Shown: positions 52,764 to 62,283, counted from the first letter of the stretch. The stretch: 64,000 bases of DNA from an uncultured Bacteroidales bacterium (GCA_900316795.1 ONEF01000002.1:124001-188000), one strand, 5' to 3'. Program-made: numbers and translations. The notes: generated by a model from the sequence alone, not told the origin.

Positions 52764-53532
52764 CAGAATCCGACATGTTCTCCGTATTGTCGTCCGGGAA
52801 GGTCTCTCCCTCCGTTGGCATATCGTCAGATCCCTCAGTATCAGGGAACAGAGTCTTCTGGGCATCCTCAGCCCTGTCTATGGTAACAACCATCTTTATA
52901 AGATAGATGGCAGTTTCTGTCTCAAGAGTGATGGCATAGAAAGAAGTCCCGTCAGGTTTGTCCACCTTGAACAGGTCTCCCATATAATCTGAATAGCCTC
53001 TAGGATATTTTTCCTTGAAAGCGGCTGCCACATCCTCCTTCATGTTGGAGTAGCTTACCACCAACCTTCTCTTGCCGCTTGGGTCAATTCCCACATTCTT
53101 CGGCCTCTCATGGGTTATTGAAACCGAGCCTGTGGTCTGCGCGTCAACAGAAATCGGCTGTATCTTGATTCTTCCAAGAGTGGATTCAGGCTGCTTTGGA
53201 GCAGGTTTGGAAACAACCTTCTTCTCCTGAGATTCTTTCTTCACTACAGTTTTCTTCACCGGCTCAGCATTCTTGGCAACAGCCTTCTTCACCGGCTCAG
53301 CCTTCTTGGCAGCAGCCTTCTTCACCGGTTCAGCCTTCTTGGCAACAACCTTCTTCACCGGCTCAGCCTTCTTGGCAGCAGCCTTTTTCACCGGCTCAGC
53401 CTTCTTGGTAGCAGCTGTTTTCTTGGCAGTTTCCTTTTTCTTTATAGTATCAACCTTCAGAGGCTGTGCTTTCTTTGCAGCGGTCTTTGAAGTAGCTTTG
53501 CTCTGAGTCTTCTTAACTGTAGTCACTTTCAA
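52747..53532 (-). CDS. Lys/Ala-rich histone H1-like repeat protein
   Basis: About 261 residues. No ATG is available: the frame begins after an upstream stop with a TTG (53532) or GTG (53526), an unusual start here. Residues near 30-105 are 12-residue repeats of the type KKAEPVKKAAAK, a basic, histone-H1-like tail that could bind nucleic acid. The C-terminal half (RRLVVSYSNMKEDVAAAFKEKYPRGYSDYMGDLFKVDKPDGTSFYAITLETETAIYLIKMVV) is a conserved globular domain I associate with Bacteroidota, followed by an acidic end. Role unknown. It overlaps the ClC gene. Confidence 0.7.
   Translation of the reverse strand: MKVTTVKKTQSKATSKTAAKKAQPLKVDTIKKKETAKKTAATKKAEPVKKAAAKKAEPVKKVVAKKAEPVKKAAAKKAEPVKKAVAKNAEPVKKTVVKKESQEKKVVSKPAPKQPESTLGRIKIQPISVDAQTTGSVSITHERPKNVGIDPSGKRRLVVSYSNMKEDVAAAFKEKYPRGYSDYMGDLFKVDKPDGTSFYAITLETETAIYLIKMVVTIDRAEDAQKTLFPDTEGSDDMPTEGETFPDDNTENMSDSDDDLD
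53247..53416. repeat. 36-bp tandem repeats in the Lys-rich gene
   Basis: About five imperfect units of 36 bp (12 codons; plus-strand core TTCACCGGCTCAGCCTTCTT) encode the KKAEPVKK... repeats. The period is a multiple of three, so copy-number change would keep the frame. Confidence 0.8.
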
Positions 53533-53718
53533 AAGATTAATAGGTTGTTAATGTTTCACGATGCAATTATAAGGTATTTTTTCTTAACACAATTTTTTTT
53601 TTGATATTTTATTCTCTATTAAGAAAAACATGAGATCTCAGATAGGTTGTAGTGGTCCCAGATAATAGTACCGCTACAGGCACAATTGGCAACAAAAGTA
53701 TAGATCAATAAGAGGCAG

Positions 53719-55458
53719 TTATTTCTTGAAGAAATAAGATTTCTGTTCTCTCTGGCGGGAGATGTTTTTTTCAACGAACAGTGGCTTGAGAGTCTTGGTA
53801 TCCAAGCCAGTGTAATACATAACGGAACTTCTTGTCATAGGAGTTGGAGTGAAGCTCTGGACCTGCTCGGTAAACACTCCTTTCAGGTCTTTGTTTTCAG
53901 CCAGTGCCTTCATATCAGAGAGTTTGCACCCAGGGTGGGAAGATATGAAGTACGGAACTATCTGCTGCCGGAGGCCTTTCTTTTGGCAAATCTTCTCAAA
54001 CTCTTTTTTCATTACTCCGAAAAGACGGAAAGAAGGTTTGTTCATAAGGTCCAGGATATGGTCCTGGGTATGCTCGGGAGCAACTTTGAACCTTCCGCTT
54101 ATATGCTTGGATATCAACTCCGTAAAATACTCTCTGGAAGTATCGTCAAGAAAACCTTTCTCATCAAGGAGAAGGTCGTACCTTACTCCGCTGCCAATGA
54201 AGGAATGGCGGATCCCCCTTATGTTGTCTATATCGCGATAAAGATTAAGCAAAGGCAGGTGGGAATGGTACAGGTTTGGGCACATTTTGGGGTAAAGGCA
54301 AGACTTTCTGCGGCATTTGAGGCAGATGCTCCGGTCTTTTCCTCCCATCATATACATATTTGCAGAAGGTGCTCCCACATCTGAAAGGTTTCCGGAGAAG
54401 CCCGGTACCTTTTCAAGCTGCTCTATCTCAGCGATGACTGACTCCTTGCTGCGGCTCTGGATGAACTTTCCCTGGTGCGCGGCGATAGTGCAGAAACTGC
54501 ATCCGCCGAAGCATCCCCTGTGGATGGTAATCGAGTTTTTTATCATCTCGTATGCAGGAATCGTCTTGCCCTTGTATCTTGGATGAGGCAAGAAGGTATA
54601 TGGAAGGTCATATACTTCATCCAACTCTTTCTGGCTCAGAGGCGGAAACGGCTCGTTCACATACACATAACCGCCCTGGCAAGGCTCCACCAGACGTTTG
54701 GGAGAAAGCAGGTTGGCCTGAAGTTCCACCTCGTTGAAACCCTTTATGAAGGCCTTCTTGTCTTTGCAGCACTCCTCATAGGATGGAAGAACTATGGTGT
54801 TTCCGTCATCAGACGGGCTGTCTTCAGAAAAATATACTGTCTGTCTCAGGTCTCTCAGAGCCAGGTTGTCTGGATTGCCGTCCAGATAGCGGGCCATCTG
54901 CACCATAGCCTTTTCTCCCATTCCGTAAGAGAGGAAGTCAGCTCCGCTTGAAACCAAAACTGAAGGAAGGAGCCTGTCCTGCCAATAGTCATAATGGGTG
55001 ACTCTCCTCAGCGATGCCTCTATGCCGCCAATCACCACCGGCACATCAGGAAAAAGCTCCTTGAGAATCTTGGTATAAACTGTGACCGCATAGTCCGGGC
55101 GGAAACCGGCAGCCCCGTTCGGGGTGTAGGAATCGTTGCTGCGGAGTCTTTTGAAAGAGGTGTAATGGTTTACCATAGAGTCCATTGCACCGGCGTTAAC
55201 CCCAAAGAAAAGGCGCGGACGGCCAAGCTTTCTGAAATCTCTCAGGTCATCTCTCCAGTTAGGCTGGGGAACAACCCCTACCTTGTATCCTTGTTTTTCC
55301 AGTACCCTGGCGATTATGGCTGTACCAAAGGACGGATGGTCTATGTAAGCGTCTCCGGAAAAAAGAATAACGTCCAGCTGATCCCAGCCCAGACGCCGGA
55401 CTTCGTCCTTTGTCGTAGGCAGGAAAGCTGAACGTCTTATTTCCTGCTGCTGTGGCAT
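53719..55458 (-). CDS. ygiQ: YgiQ-family radical SAM protein
   Basis: 579 residues. The radical-SAM cysteine motif HRGCFGGCSFC (CxxxCxxC) lies near residue 320, after an N-terminal B12-like fold (DVILFSGDAYIDHPSFGTAIIARVLEKQGYKVGV) and VVIGGIEASLRRVTHYDYWQD. The C-terminal half has IGSGVRYDLLLDEKG and KVAPEHTQDHILDLMNKPSF, characteristic of YgiQ. The substrate is unknown. The ATG follows the argS stop codon with no gap (TAAATG), so the pair is one unit. An ATCGCTGA word lies at 54428 and another at 55008, within coding sequence. Confidence 0.93.
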   Translation of the reverse strand: MPQQQEIRRSAFLPTTKDEVRRLGWDQLDVILFSGDAYIDHPSFGTAIIARVLEKQGYKVGVVPQPNWRDDLRDFRKLGRPRLFFGVNAGAMDSMVNHYTSFKRLRSNDSYTPNGAAGFRPDYAVTVYTKILKELFPDVPVVIGGIEASLRRVTHYDYWQDRLLPSVLVSSGADFLSYGMGEKAMVQMARYLDGNPDNLALRDLRQTVYFSEDSPSDDGNTIVLPSYEECCKDKKAFIKGFNEVELQANLLSPKRLVEPCQGGYVYVNEPFPPLSQKELDEVYDLPYTFLPHPRYKGKTIPAYEMIKNSITIHRGCFGGCSFCTIAAHQGKFIQSRSKESVIAEIEQLEKVPGFSGNLSDVGAPSANMYMMGGKDRSICLKCRRKSCLYPKMCPNLYHSHLPLLNLYRDIDNIRGIRHSFIGSGVRYDLLLDEKGFLDDTSREYFTELISKHISGRFKVAPEHTQDHILDLMNKPSFRLFGVMKKEFEKICQKKGLRQQIVPYFISSHPGCKLSDMKALAENKDLKGVFTEQVQSFTPTPMTRSSVMYYTGLDTKTLKPLFVEKNISRQREQKSYFFKK

Positions 55459-57273
55459 TTACATTCTTTCAGGGAGCTGGATGCCGAGTATGTCCATACC
55501 TTTTACCAAAGTCTTGGCTATTGCTGCGGCAATGGCGAGCCTCTGGCTTCTTACTGCGCTGTCCTCTTCTCTGAGTATTGAGTAGTCGTGATAATACTGG
55601 TTGAACTCCTTTGCCAGATCGTAACAATAGTTTGCTATCAGAGCAGGGCTCATTGCGTCTCCAGCCTCTTTCACCTTGGACGGGAACGAGTTGAGGATCT
55701 TCACAAGCTCAATCTCCTTAGGGTTGAATTCGGCTCCCGTAACCTTACATTCCAGACTCTGGCTCTCAGCCCTTCTGAGTATGGACTTGATACGGGCGTG
55801 GGTATATTGGATGAACGGGCCGGTATTGCCGTTGAAATCAATGCTCTCCTTAGGGTTGAAGAGCATCTTCTTCCTAGGGTCAACCTTTATGATGAAGTAC
55901 TTGAGGGCACCGAGACCGAGCATTTCAAACAGTTTCTCCTTCTCGGCCTCATCCATGTCTGAAAGCTTGCCCAGCTCAAGGGAGTTCTCCCGTGCGGTCT
56001 CATACATTGTCTGGAGCAAATCGTCAGCGTCCACTACTGTTCCCTCACGGGATTTCATCTTTCCTTCAGGGAGTTCCACCATTCCGTAGGACATGTGGTA
56101 GATGGAGTCCGCCCACTTGAAACCGAGCTTGGAAAGAATGAGCTTCAGAACCTGGAAGTGGTAGTTCTGCTCGTCTCCCACAACATAAACCATCTGGTCG
56201 AAGTTATACTTCTTGTACCTCTCCTGGGCGGTTCCGATATCCTGTGTCATATAGACAGAAGTTCCGTCGCTGCGGAGAAGGAGTTTCTGGTCCAGCCCGT
56301 CTTTGGTGAGGTCGCACCATACGCTGCCGTCTTCGTGTCTTTCAAAGACACCTTTTTCAAGACCTTCCAGCACGGTTTTCTTGCCTAATTTATATGTATC
56401 TGACTCATAGTAGATTATATCAAACCCAACTCCGAGCCTTTCGTATGTCTGGTCAAATCCTTTGTAAACCCAGCCGTTCATTGTCTTCCACAGGTTCACA
56501 ATCTCCGGGTCTCCCTGCTCCCAACGTCGGAGCATGCTCTGGGCCTCAAGCTGCACAGGAGCCTGCCTCTCGGCTTCCTTGACCCTGGCCTTCTCCTTGT
56601 CAGGATCTTCCTCCGGAGTTCCTTTGGCCAGGATTTCAGATGCCTGCTCCTTGAGTATGTTGTTGAACTTCACATAGTAGTCACCGACAAAGTGGTCTCC
56701 CTTCACTCCTGTTGACTCAGGAGTGGCTCCGCCTGCGCACATCTGCCAAGCCAGCATAGACTTGCAGATATGTATTCCGCGGTCGTTGACGATGTTGGTC
56801 TTGACCACATTGTGACCGTTGGCCTCCATCAGCTTGGAGATGCTCCAGCCAAGAAGGATGTTGCGGATGTGGCCAAGATGCAGAGGCTTGTTGGTGTTAG
56901 GAGAAGAGAACTCCACCATAACAGTCTTGCCGCTCTTTGGAAGCTGGCCGTAGTCAGCGGCAGCGGAAATATCGGTGAACACCTCCTGCCAGAACTGCTG
57001 GGAAAGCTTGATGTTAAGGAAGCCCTTCACTACATTGAAAGCGGCAACTTCCTTGCTGTGCTCCTGAAGATAAGTCCCTATCTCTGTGGCGGTCTGCTCC
57101 GGAGATTTGTGGCTGATCCTCAACAAAGGGAAAGTCACAACGGTAATATCCCCCTCAAATTCCTTTCTTGTAGGCTGAGGCTGGATCATCTTCTCGTCCG
57201 CGTCCGCCCCGTAGAGAGCCTTGATGGCTTCGGCCACTATCGGCCTTATGAAAACATCTGGTGTCATCGTCAT
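55459..57273 (-). CDS. argS: Arginyl-tRNA synthetase
   Basis: 604 residues. An N-terminal Add-1 tRNA-binding domain is followed by the class I HIGH signature VEFSSPNTNKPLHLGHIRN and the KMSK-equivalent GKMKSREGTVVDADDLL; the anticodon-binding helical domain ends MDILGIQLPERM. It charges tRNA-Arg. The ATG overlaps the upstream AGCS gene's stop (ATGA), a 4-bp overlap, and its own stop is followed at once by the ygiQ start, so the three genes AGCS-argS-ygiQ form an operon. A second ATG at 57267 is possible. Confidence 0.96.
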   Translation of the reverse strand: MTMTPDVFIRPIVAEAIKALYGADADEKMIQPQPTRKEFEGDITVVTFPLLRISHKSPEQTATEIGTYLQEHSKEVAAFNVVKGFLNIKLSQQFWQEVFTDISAAADYGQLPKSGKTVMVEFSSPNTNKPLHLGHIRNILLGWSISKLMEANGHNVVKTNIVNDRGIHICKSMLAWQMCAGGATPESTGVKGDHFVGDYYVKFNNILKEQASEILAKGTPEEDPDKEKARVKEAERQAPVQLEAQSMLRRWEQGDPEIVNLWKTMNGWVYKGFDQTYERLGVGFDIIYYESDTYKLGKKTVLEGLEKGVFERHEDGSVWCDLTKDGLDQKLLLRSDGTSVYMTQDIGTAQERYKKYNFDQMVYVVGDEQNYHFQVLKLILSKLGFKWADSIYHMSYGMVELPEGKMKSREGTVVDADDLLQTMYETARENSLELGKLSDMDEAEKEKLFEMLGLGALKYFIIKVDPRKKMLFNPKESIDFNGNTGPFIQYTHARIKSILRRAESQSLECKVTGAEFNPKEIELVKILNSFPSKVKEAGDAMSPALIANYCYDLAKEFNQYYHDYSILREEDSAVRSQRLAIAAAIAKTLVKGMDILGIQLPERM

Positions 57274-58676
57274 TTCTTTTTGAAGTATTCCTTTTCTGCT
57301 TTCCTTACTCTAGGGCTCAGATAAAGGAGCGTGAACATAGTGGCGCACGCCATCAGGAAGAAGGCCAGGTCTATGACAGCCACGGCAAGTTCCAGAGGAA
57401 TCATGGCGCAAACTATGAGCATCGCAAGGAAGAAGTAATTGTAATATTTGCCGTATTTGGTTCCGAACAGATAGCTCGTGCACTTCATCCCGTAGTATGA
57501 GTAAGAGAACATCGTGGAGAACGCAAAGAAGAATACCATTATCGTAAGAAGGTATCCCCCCAGCCTTCCATTGAATATAGGGTACGGGATAGAGGCTGAA
57601 AAAGCGTTGAGGGCTATCTCCAGGCCTTTTACGTCAGATCCTGCAGGCGGCAGGGTATAAGTGCCTGAAGCCGTGGAAATAAGTATGGCCACAGCCGTCA
57701 GCGTACAAACTATTCCGGAATCCATGAAAGGCCCGAGCATGGCTACAAGGCCTTCTCTGACAGGCTCATTGTTCTTTGAAGCCCCGTGCATCATGCTGGC
57801 TGTACCCACACCGGCCTCATTTACCAACGTCGCCCTTCTGGCTCCGATGGTTGCCACCATCAGGAAAGAGCCTACGGCTCCGCCGGCTCCAGCCTTGAAG
57901 GTGAAAGCACCCCTGAAAATATCGCCGAAGACCTTGGGAACTGCAGGCAGGTTGGTCAGGATTATATATGCAACTATCAGAAAATACAGTCCTACCATCA
58001 GCGGAACTATCTTGGAGGAAATGTTTGCAATCCTCTTGATTCCTCCAAGGATCACAGCAGCCACTATGGCACAGATGATGCAACCGATTATGAACTTGAC
58101 TAACAGGCTGTCTGGTATTCCGGCAGGTTTGGTGAATATCGTGACGATGGTTTCAGTAAGCTGGTTGGCCTGCATGATGCAGAGAGTACCTATAAGACCT
58201 ACTACGGAAAAGAACACGGCAAGAGGTTTCCATTTCTTGCCTATTCCCTCAGTTATCATGTACATAGGGCCACCCTGAACTTCTCCTGCATCATCCTTTC
58301 CCTTGTACATTATGGCCAGGGTGCCTTCAAAGAATTTGGTAGCCATACCCACTATGGCACTGACCCACATCCAGAAGATTGCGCCCGGGCCGCCCAGCAT
58401 CAGGGCAATCGCCACTCCGGCAATACTGCCCATACCAACTGTTGCGGCAATAGCTCCCATAAGAGCCTGGAAAGAGCTGATCTGCCCCGGGGAATCGTCC
58501 TTCTTTCCCAAGGATTTGACGGCTTTTCCAAAGTACCTTACCGGCACAAAACCTGAATAAATCAAGAAGAACAATCCTCCGCCTATCAGGAGAATGAACT
58601 CAGGATAGGTACAGAGCATATCGCTGAAGTTGATGAAAGAGCGGCTTACAGATTCAAAAGACAAAATCAAAGACAT
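57270..58676 (-). CDS. AGCS-family sodium:alanine/glycine symporter
   Basis: 468 residues with about eleven hydrophobic helices. Family blocks are FQALMGAIAATVGMGSIAGVAIALMLGGPGAIFWMWVSAIVGMATKFFEGTLAIMYKGKD and TLVNEAGVGTASMMHGASKNNEPVREGLVAMLGPFMDSGIVCTLTAVAIL. It imports alanine or glycine with sodium. The exact substrate is not determined. It is 21 bp downstream of rpoD on the same strand. Confidence 0.93.
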   Translation of the reverse strand: MSLILSFESVSRSFINFSDMLCTYPEFILLIGGGLFFLIYSGFVPVRYFGKAVKSLGKKDDSPGQISSFQALMGAIAATVGMGSIAGVAIALMLGGPGAIFWMWVSAIVGMATKFFEGTLAIMYKGKDDAGEVQGGPMYMITEGIGKKWKPLAVFFSVVGLIGTLCIMQANQLTETIVTIFTKPAGIPDSLLVKFIIGCIICAIVAAVILGGIKRIANISSKIVPLMVGLYFLIVAYIILTNLPAVPKVFGDIFRGAFTFKAGAGGAVGSFLMVATIGARRATLVNEAGVGTASMMHGASKNNEPVREGLVAMLGPFMDSGIVCTLTAVAILISTASGTYTLPPAGSDVKGLEIALNAFSASIPYPIFNGRLGGYLLTIMVFFFAFSTMFSYSYYGMKCTSYLFGTKYGKYYNYFFLAMLIVCAMIPLELAVAVIDLAFFLMACATMFTLLYLSPRVRKAEKEYFKKK

Positions 58677-58697
58677 GGCAAAAAGATTGGGAAATAG

Positions 58698-59558
58698 TTA
58701 ACCGAGATAATTCATCAGAAGTTTCTTCCTTCCGGAAGACTTCAGGCGGCGGATAGCCTTCTCCTTTATCTGTCTTACCCTTTCCCTGGTCAGGTTGAAA
58801 GTCTCTCCAATCTCCTCAAGCGTCTTCTCCTGGCAACCGATTCCGAAGAAATACTTTATTATGTTCCTTTCTCTCTCCGTAAGGGTAGAAAGCGCCCTTT
58901 CTATCTCCATCTTCAGCGATTCATTTATCAACCCGCGGTCTGCTGAAGGGGAATCATTGTTCGGAAGCACATCCAGAAGGCTGTTGTCCTCACCCTCCAC
59001 AAACGGAGCATCTATAGAAATATGACGGCCGGAAACCCTCTGGGTATCAGCAATTTTCTCCTTGCTTGTCTCCAGAAGTTCAGCAACTTCGTCCGGAGAC
59101 GGCTGCCTCTGGTGCTCCTGCTCGAACTTGTTGATTATCTTGTTTATCTTGTTGAGCGCACCAACCTGGTTAAGCGGAAGCCTGACAATCCTTGACTGCT
59201 CAGCCAGAGCCTGGAGGATGGACTGGCGTATCCACCACACCGCGTATGATATGAACTTGAAGCCACGGGTCTCGTCAAACTTCTCAGCTGCCTTGATAAG
59301 ACCCAGGTTTCCTTCGTTGATAAGGTCAGGAAGGCTGAGGCCCTGGTTCTGATACTGCTTTGCAACAGACACCACAAACCTCAGGTTAGCCTTGGTCAAT
59401 TTTTCCAAAGCCGCCTGGTCTCCCTTCTTTATCCTCTGGGCGAGCTCTACCTCGTCCTCAATCGTAATCCTCTCTTCCCTACCGATTTCCTGGAGATATT
59501 TATCCAGTGAAGCACTCTCACGGTTGGTGATTGATTTGGTAATTTTTAACTGTCTCAT
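58698..59558 (-). CDS. rpoD: Primary RNA polymerase sigma factor (Bacteroidota sigma-A type)
   Basis: 286 residues. It lacks region 1.1 and the long region between 1.2 and 2, as primary sigma factors of Bacteroidota do. Region 1.2/2 reads [15 protein letters not shown] and [56 protein letters not shown]; region 4 reads [48 protein letters not shown]. It recognises the TAnnTTTG promoter seen here. It heads the run rpoD-AGCS-argS-ygiQ. Confidence 0.95.
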   Translation of the reverse strand: MRQLKITKSITNRESASLDKYLQEIGREERITIEDEVELAQRIKKGDQAALEKLTKANLRFVVSVAKQYQNQGLSLPDLINEGNLGLIKAAEKFDETRGFKFISYAVWWIRQSILQALAEQSRIVRLPLNQVGALNKINKIINKFEQEHQRQPSPDEVAELLETSKEKIADTQRVSGRHISIDAPFVEGEDNSLLDVLPNNDSPSADRGLINESLKMEIERALSTLTERERNIIKYFFGIGCQEKTLEEIGETFNLTRERVRQIKEKAIRRLKSSGRKKLLMNYLG

Positions 59559-59870
59559 CTATAAATAAACTTTTGATACTTCTATATAATGATATACTAA
59601 AAAACGATTATATCGCGATAATATATACGAAAACCGGAACTCCTTGGTTACATCACTGCTCAAAATTCATTTTTACAATTGCCGCTTAATTGTTATATTT
59701 GTTTGCCATCATTCCCCTATTCCTTTATTCTATAGTCGGATTTGCCCAGCTGACTCTGGTTGTGCATACCGATTGATACAGGTCATCTTTAGATTTTGGG
59801 AATAACTACACTACTGTAAGCGGTATTTTGAATTAGTTTTACTATATTTGTTGAGTTAAGTTTTATTGAT
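59559..59870. other. Divergent intergenic region between rpoD and dnaN
   Basis: 312 bp, AT-rich. It contains the palindrome ATCGCGAT at 59612-59619 in a longer symmetric AT context (TATATCGCGATAATATA) and the -7 box TATATTTG (59843-59850) before dnaN. No small open frame of coding character and no strong hairpin was found. A DnaA-box cluster was not recognised, although dnaN often lies near the origin. Confidence 0.4.
59843..59850 (+). promoter_or_regulatory. -7 promoter box before dnaN
   Basis: TATATTTG matches TAnnTTTG, 20 bp before the dnaN ATG. A -33 element at the proper distance is not clear. Confidence 0.45.
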
Positions 59871-60989
59871 ATGAGGTTTTCAGCAACAAGTACAGATTTT
59901 TTACAGGCTTTACTGTCTGTTTCTAAAGTAGTGCCACAGAAGAGTTCACTTCCGATACTGGAGAACTTTCTTCTTGAATTAGAAGGCAAGAGCCTGACTA
60001 TCACCGGCTCTGATCAGGAGACAACTTTAAAGACAATAATGGACATCGATGAAGTAGGAGAAGAGGGACGTATTGCTGTTCCTGCACTTCTGCTGACCAA
60101 CTCCTTCAAGGAACTCCCTACCCAGCCGGTAAAGTTCGAGACCAACGAGGACAAGAACATCCTTACCATCACCTGGGCAAGCGGTACGGCAAGCATCCCT
60201 TGCATTCTTCCGGACGAATATCCGGAACTCCCTATGCTGGTAGATCCCAAGAAGATAGAGATTCCGGCAGGCGTTTTATGCGAAGCTCTCAACGGTACCA
60301 TCTACGCTACGGCAGAAGAGCCTCTGAGACCAGTGATGAACGGAGTGTTCTTTGACATCAACGAAAAGTCCACAACCTTTGTGGCGTCCAACGCACACAA
60401 GCTGGTATGCTTTGAAAGGAAAGATGTGGCAGGAGTGGAGAGTTCATTCGTTCTGCCGAAGAAACCGGCCAATATCCTCAAGAACAACCTGGCAAGGCTT
60501 TCAGACGAGCCGGTATCCATAAGCTTTGACAAGAAGAACGCCTTCTTCAAGTTTGAGCATCAGCTGGTTGTATGCCGCCTGATAGAGGGAACCTATCCTG
60601 ACTATACCAAGGTTATTCCGAAGAACAACAACAATATCATAACCGTATCCAGGACAGATATTCTCAACGCCACAAGACGAGTAGCTGTATGTGCCAACCA
60701 GTCAACCGGACAGATAGTGTTCAAGGTAGCTGACGGAAGGCTGGAGATAACAGCACAGGACCTCGATTTCTCAATGAGTGCAAAAGAAACCATCGGTTGC
60801 CAATATACCGGAGAACCTATGAGAATCGCGTTCAAGAGCCAGTTCCTTATAGAGATACTTGCAAATCTGCCATACGACCAGATCTGCATCAAACTCGCTG
60901 AGCCTACGAAGGCAGCCCTGATGCAGCCGGCAGAGCAGACTGATCCTAACCAGGAGATCTGCGCATTGTTGATGCCGATGAGGCTCTAA
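59871..60989 (+). CDS. dnaN: DNA polymerase III beta sliding clamp
   Basis: 372 residues, the usual length. Family segments are MRFSATSTDFLQALLSVSKVVPQKSSLPILENFLLE at the N-terminus, VMNGVFFDI, VASNAHKLV, and the C-terminal MLLMPMRL-like end ICALLMPMRL. The clamp holds polymerase on DNA. A DnaQ-like exonuclease gene follows 10 bp downstream on the same strand. There is no dnaA gene nearby. Confidence 0.96.
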   Translation: MRFSATSTDFLQALLSVSKVVPQKSSLPILENFLLELEGKSLTITGSDQETTLKTIMDIDEVGEEGRIAVPALLLTNSFKELPTQPVKFETNEDKNILTITWASGTASIPCILPDEYPELPMLVDPKKIEIPAGVLCEALNGTIYATAEEPLRPVMNGVFFDINEKSTTFVASNAHKLVCFERKDVAGVESSFVLPKKPANILKNNLARLSDEPVSISFDKKNAFFKFEHQLVVCRLIEGTYPDYTKVIPKNNNNIITVSRTDILNATRRVAVCANQSTGQIVFKVADGRLEITAQDLDFSMSAKETIGCQYTGEPMRIAFKSQFLIEILANLPYDQICIKLAEPTKAALMQPAEQTDPNQEICALLMPMRL

Positions 60990-60999
60990 TAATATCACG

Positions 61000-61773
61000 A
61001 TGGAAATAAATCTGACTAGACCGCTGGTATTCTTTGACATAGAGAGTACCGGCTTGGATGTGTCCAAAGACAGGATTATAGAAATATCCGTTGTGAAGTT
61101 GTTCCCGGACGGGCACACTGACATCAAGACTCACAGGATAAACCCGCAGATGCACATTCCTGAGCAGTCCACCGCCATTCACCACATTACAGATGAGGAT
61201 GTTGCAGGCTGCCCTGCTTTTAAGCAGTACGCCAAAGGCCTGGCCGCATATCTGGAAGGATGTGACATTGCCGGCTACAACTCCCTCAAGTTTGACATCC
61301 CTCTCCTTGCGGAGGAGTTTGAAAGATGCGGTGTGGACTTTGACTTTTCCCGCCGCAAACTCATAGATGTCCAGAACATTTTCCACAAAATGGAAGAAAG
61401 GACTCTCAGCGCAGCCTACAAGTTCTACTGCCACAAGGATCTGGAAGGTGCGCACGGAGCTGAAGCTGATACAGTTGCCACGATGGAAGTCCTCAAGGCA
61501 CAGCTGGACAAATATGCCGGCAAACTGGAAAACAATGTGGACAAGCTGGCTGAGTTCTCCACCAAGACCAGAAATGTGGACCTTGCCGGAAGAATAGTGC
61601 TCAACGATGCCGGAAAGCCTGTTTTCAACTTCGGGAAACACAAGGGCAAACTGGTTGTGGATGTACTGGAAAAAGAACCGAGCTACTATGCCTGGATGGA
61701 AGGGGGAGACTTTACCCTGAACACCAAGAGGGTGCTCACCCAGATAAAGATGAACCCTGAAAAGTACAGGTAG
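61000..61773 (+). CDS. 3'-5' exonuclease (DnaQ/DEDDh type) with C-terminal DUF3820-like part
   Basis: 257 residues. DEDDh exonuclease motifs are visible: FFDIESTGLD (D and E), the AGYNSLKFDIPLL motif with Asp, and AHGAEADTVATMEV (His and Asp). After about residue 170 a short domain (VFNFGKHKGKLVVDVLEKEPSYYAWMEGGDF) resembles the DUF3820 zinc-free FGKHKGK fold. It may act as proofreading or repair exonuclease. It is 10 bp downstream of dnaN, and the pair is likely co-transcribed. Confidence 0.9.
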   Translation: MEINLTRPLVFFDIESTGLDVSKDRIIEISVVKLFPDGHTDIKTHRINPQMHIPEQSTAIHHITDEDVAGCPAFKQYAKGLAAYLEGCDIAGYNSLKFDIPLLAEEFERCGVDFDFSRRKLIDVQNIFHKMEERTLSAAYKFYCHKDLEGAHGAEADTVATMEVLKAQLDKYAGKLENNVDKLAEFSTKTRNVDLAGRIVLNDAGKPVFNFGKHKGKLVVDVLEKEPSYYAWMEGGDFTLNTKRVLTQIKMNPEKYR

Positions 61774-61800
61774 AGTGCTCCTTTCCAAAACACTTGAAAT

Positions 61801-62283
61801 ATGAATCTGTTCATATTCCCCTACCAGAGCGACAATTTCTACACCAGCCCGGATACCGCTTTATGCAGAGAAGAATCTGCCAGCGGATTATTGAAGTATT
61901 ATGTACCGGACACGATTGAAACCCTGAGGGCAGTTCCTTTCGCCTATGTCAGGATTTCCAGGGCAGGAAAGTGCATCAGGGAAGAATACGCACATCGCCA
62001 CTACACATCATGCGGATGGGGAGTTCATTTATGCTCATACGATGTAAACGAGGGCAACACTTTGGACAACAGTTTCTTCCTTTCTGAAGCAACAGAAATC
62101 GGAGACGACTATCAGGGGTTTGAGTTTTTTGACACCGCACTGCAGAGAGCTTCAGAGTTCATGTCTCTGAGAAGCGGAGATCTGGTTATCCTGGAACTGG
62201 AAGATATCTGCGCTGTGGAGGTTGAACAAGGCCAGACAAAAACTGTCTCGTACAGAGACAGGCAGATAGAAATAATCTGCTGA
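61801..62283 (+). CDS. Degenerate fumarylacetoacetate-hydrolase-like protein
   Basis: 160 residues. Segments SPDTALCREE, YYVPDTIETLRAVPFAYVRISRAGKCIREEYAHRHYTSCGWGVHLCSYDV align by eye to the core of FAH-family proteins (remembered pattern KPDTAL...Y.PD...EaE.VVRI.R.GK.I.E.FA.RYY...G.G.D.TARD). The acidic metal ligands of that pattern (E-x-E) are replaced by V-P-F-A, and the chain is shorter than FAH proteins of about 200 residues, so catalysis is unlikely. It follows the exonuclease gene by 27 bp. Confidence 0.55.
   Translation: MNLFIFPYQSDNFYTSPDTALCREESASGLLKYYVPDTIETLRAVPFAYVRISRAGKCIREEYAHRHYTSCGWGVHLCSYDVNEGNTLDNSFFLSEATEIGDDYQGFEFFDTALQRASEFMSLRSGDLVILELEDICAVEVEQGQTKTVSYRDRQIEIIC

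Noticed and set aside
53247-53416. CRISPR-like array of 36-bp units
   Set aside because: Units are contiguous without spacers and encode an in-frame peptide repeat.
53196-53506. Pro/Gln/Ser-rich plus-strand open frames
   Set aside because: Reverse reading of the 36-bp repeats of the Lys-rich gene; repeats keep frames open by chance.
6271-59619. ATCGCGAT as the cyanobacterial HIP1 word
   Set aside because: HIP1 is GCGATCGC; the word and the phylum differ.
59559-59870. Replication origin next to dnaN
   Set aside because: No dnaA gene and no recognisable DnaA-box cluster; dnaN alone is not enough.
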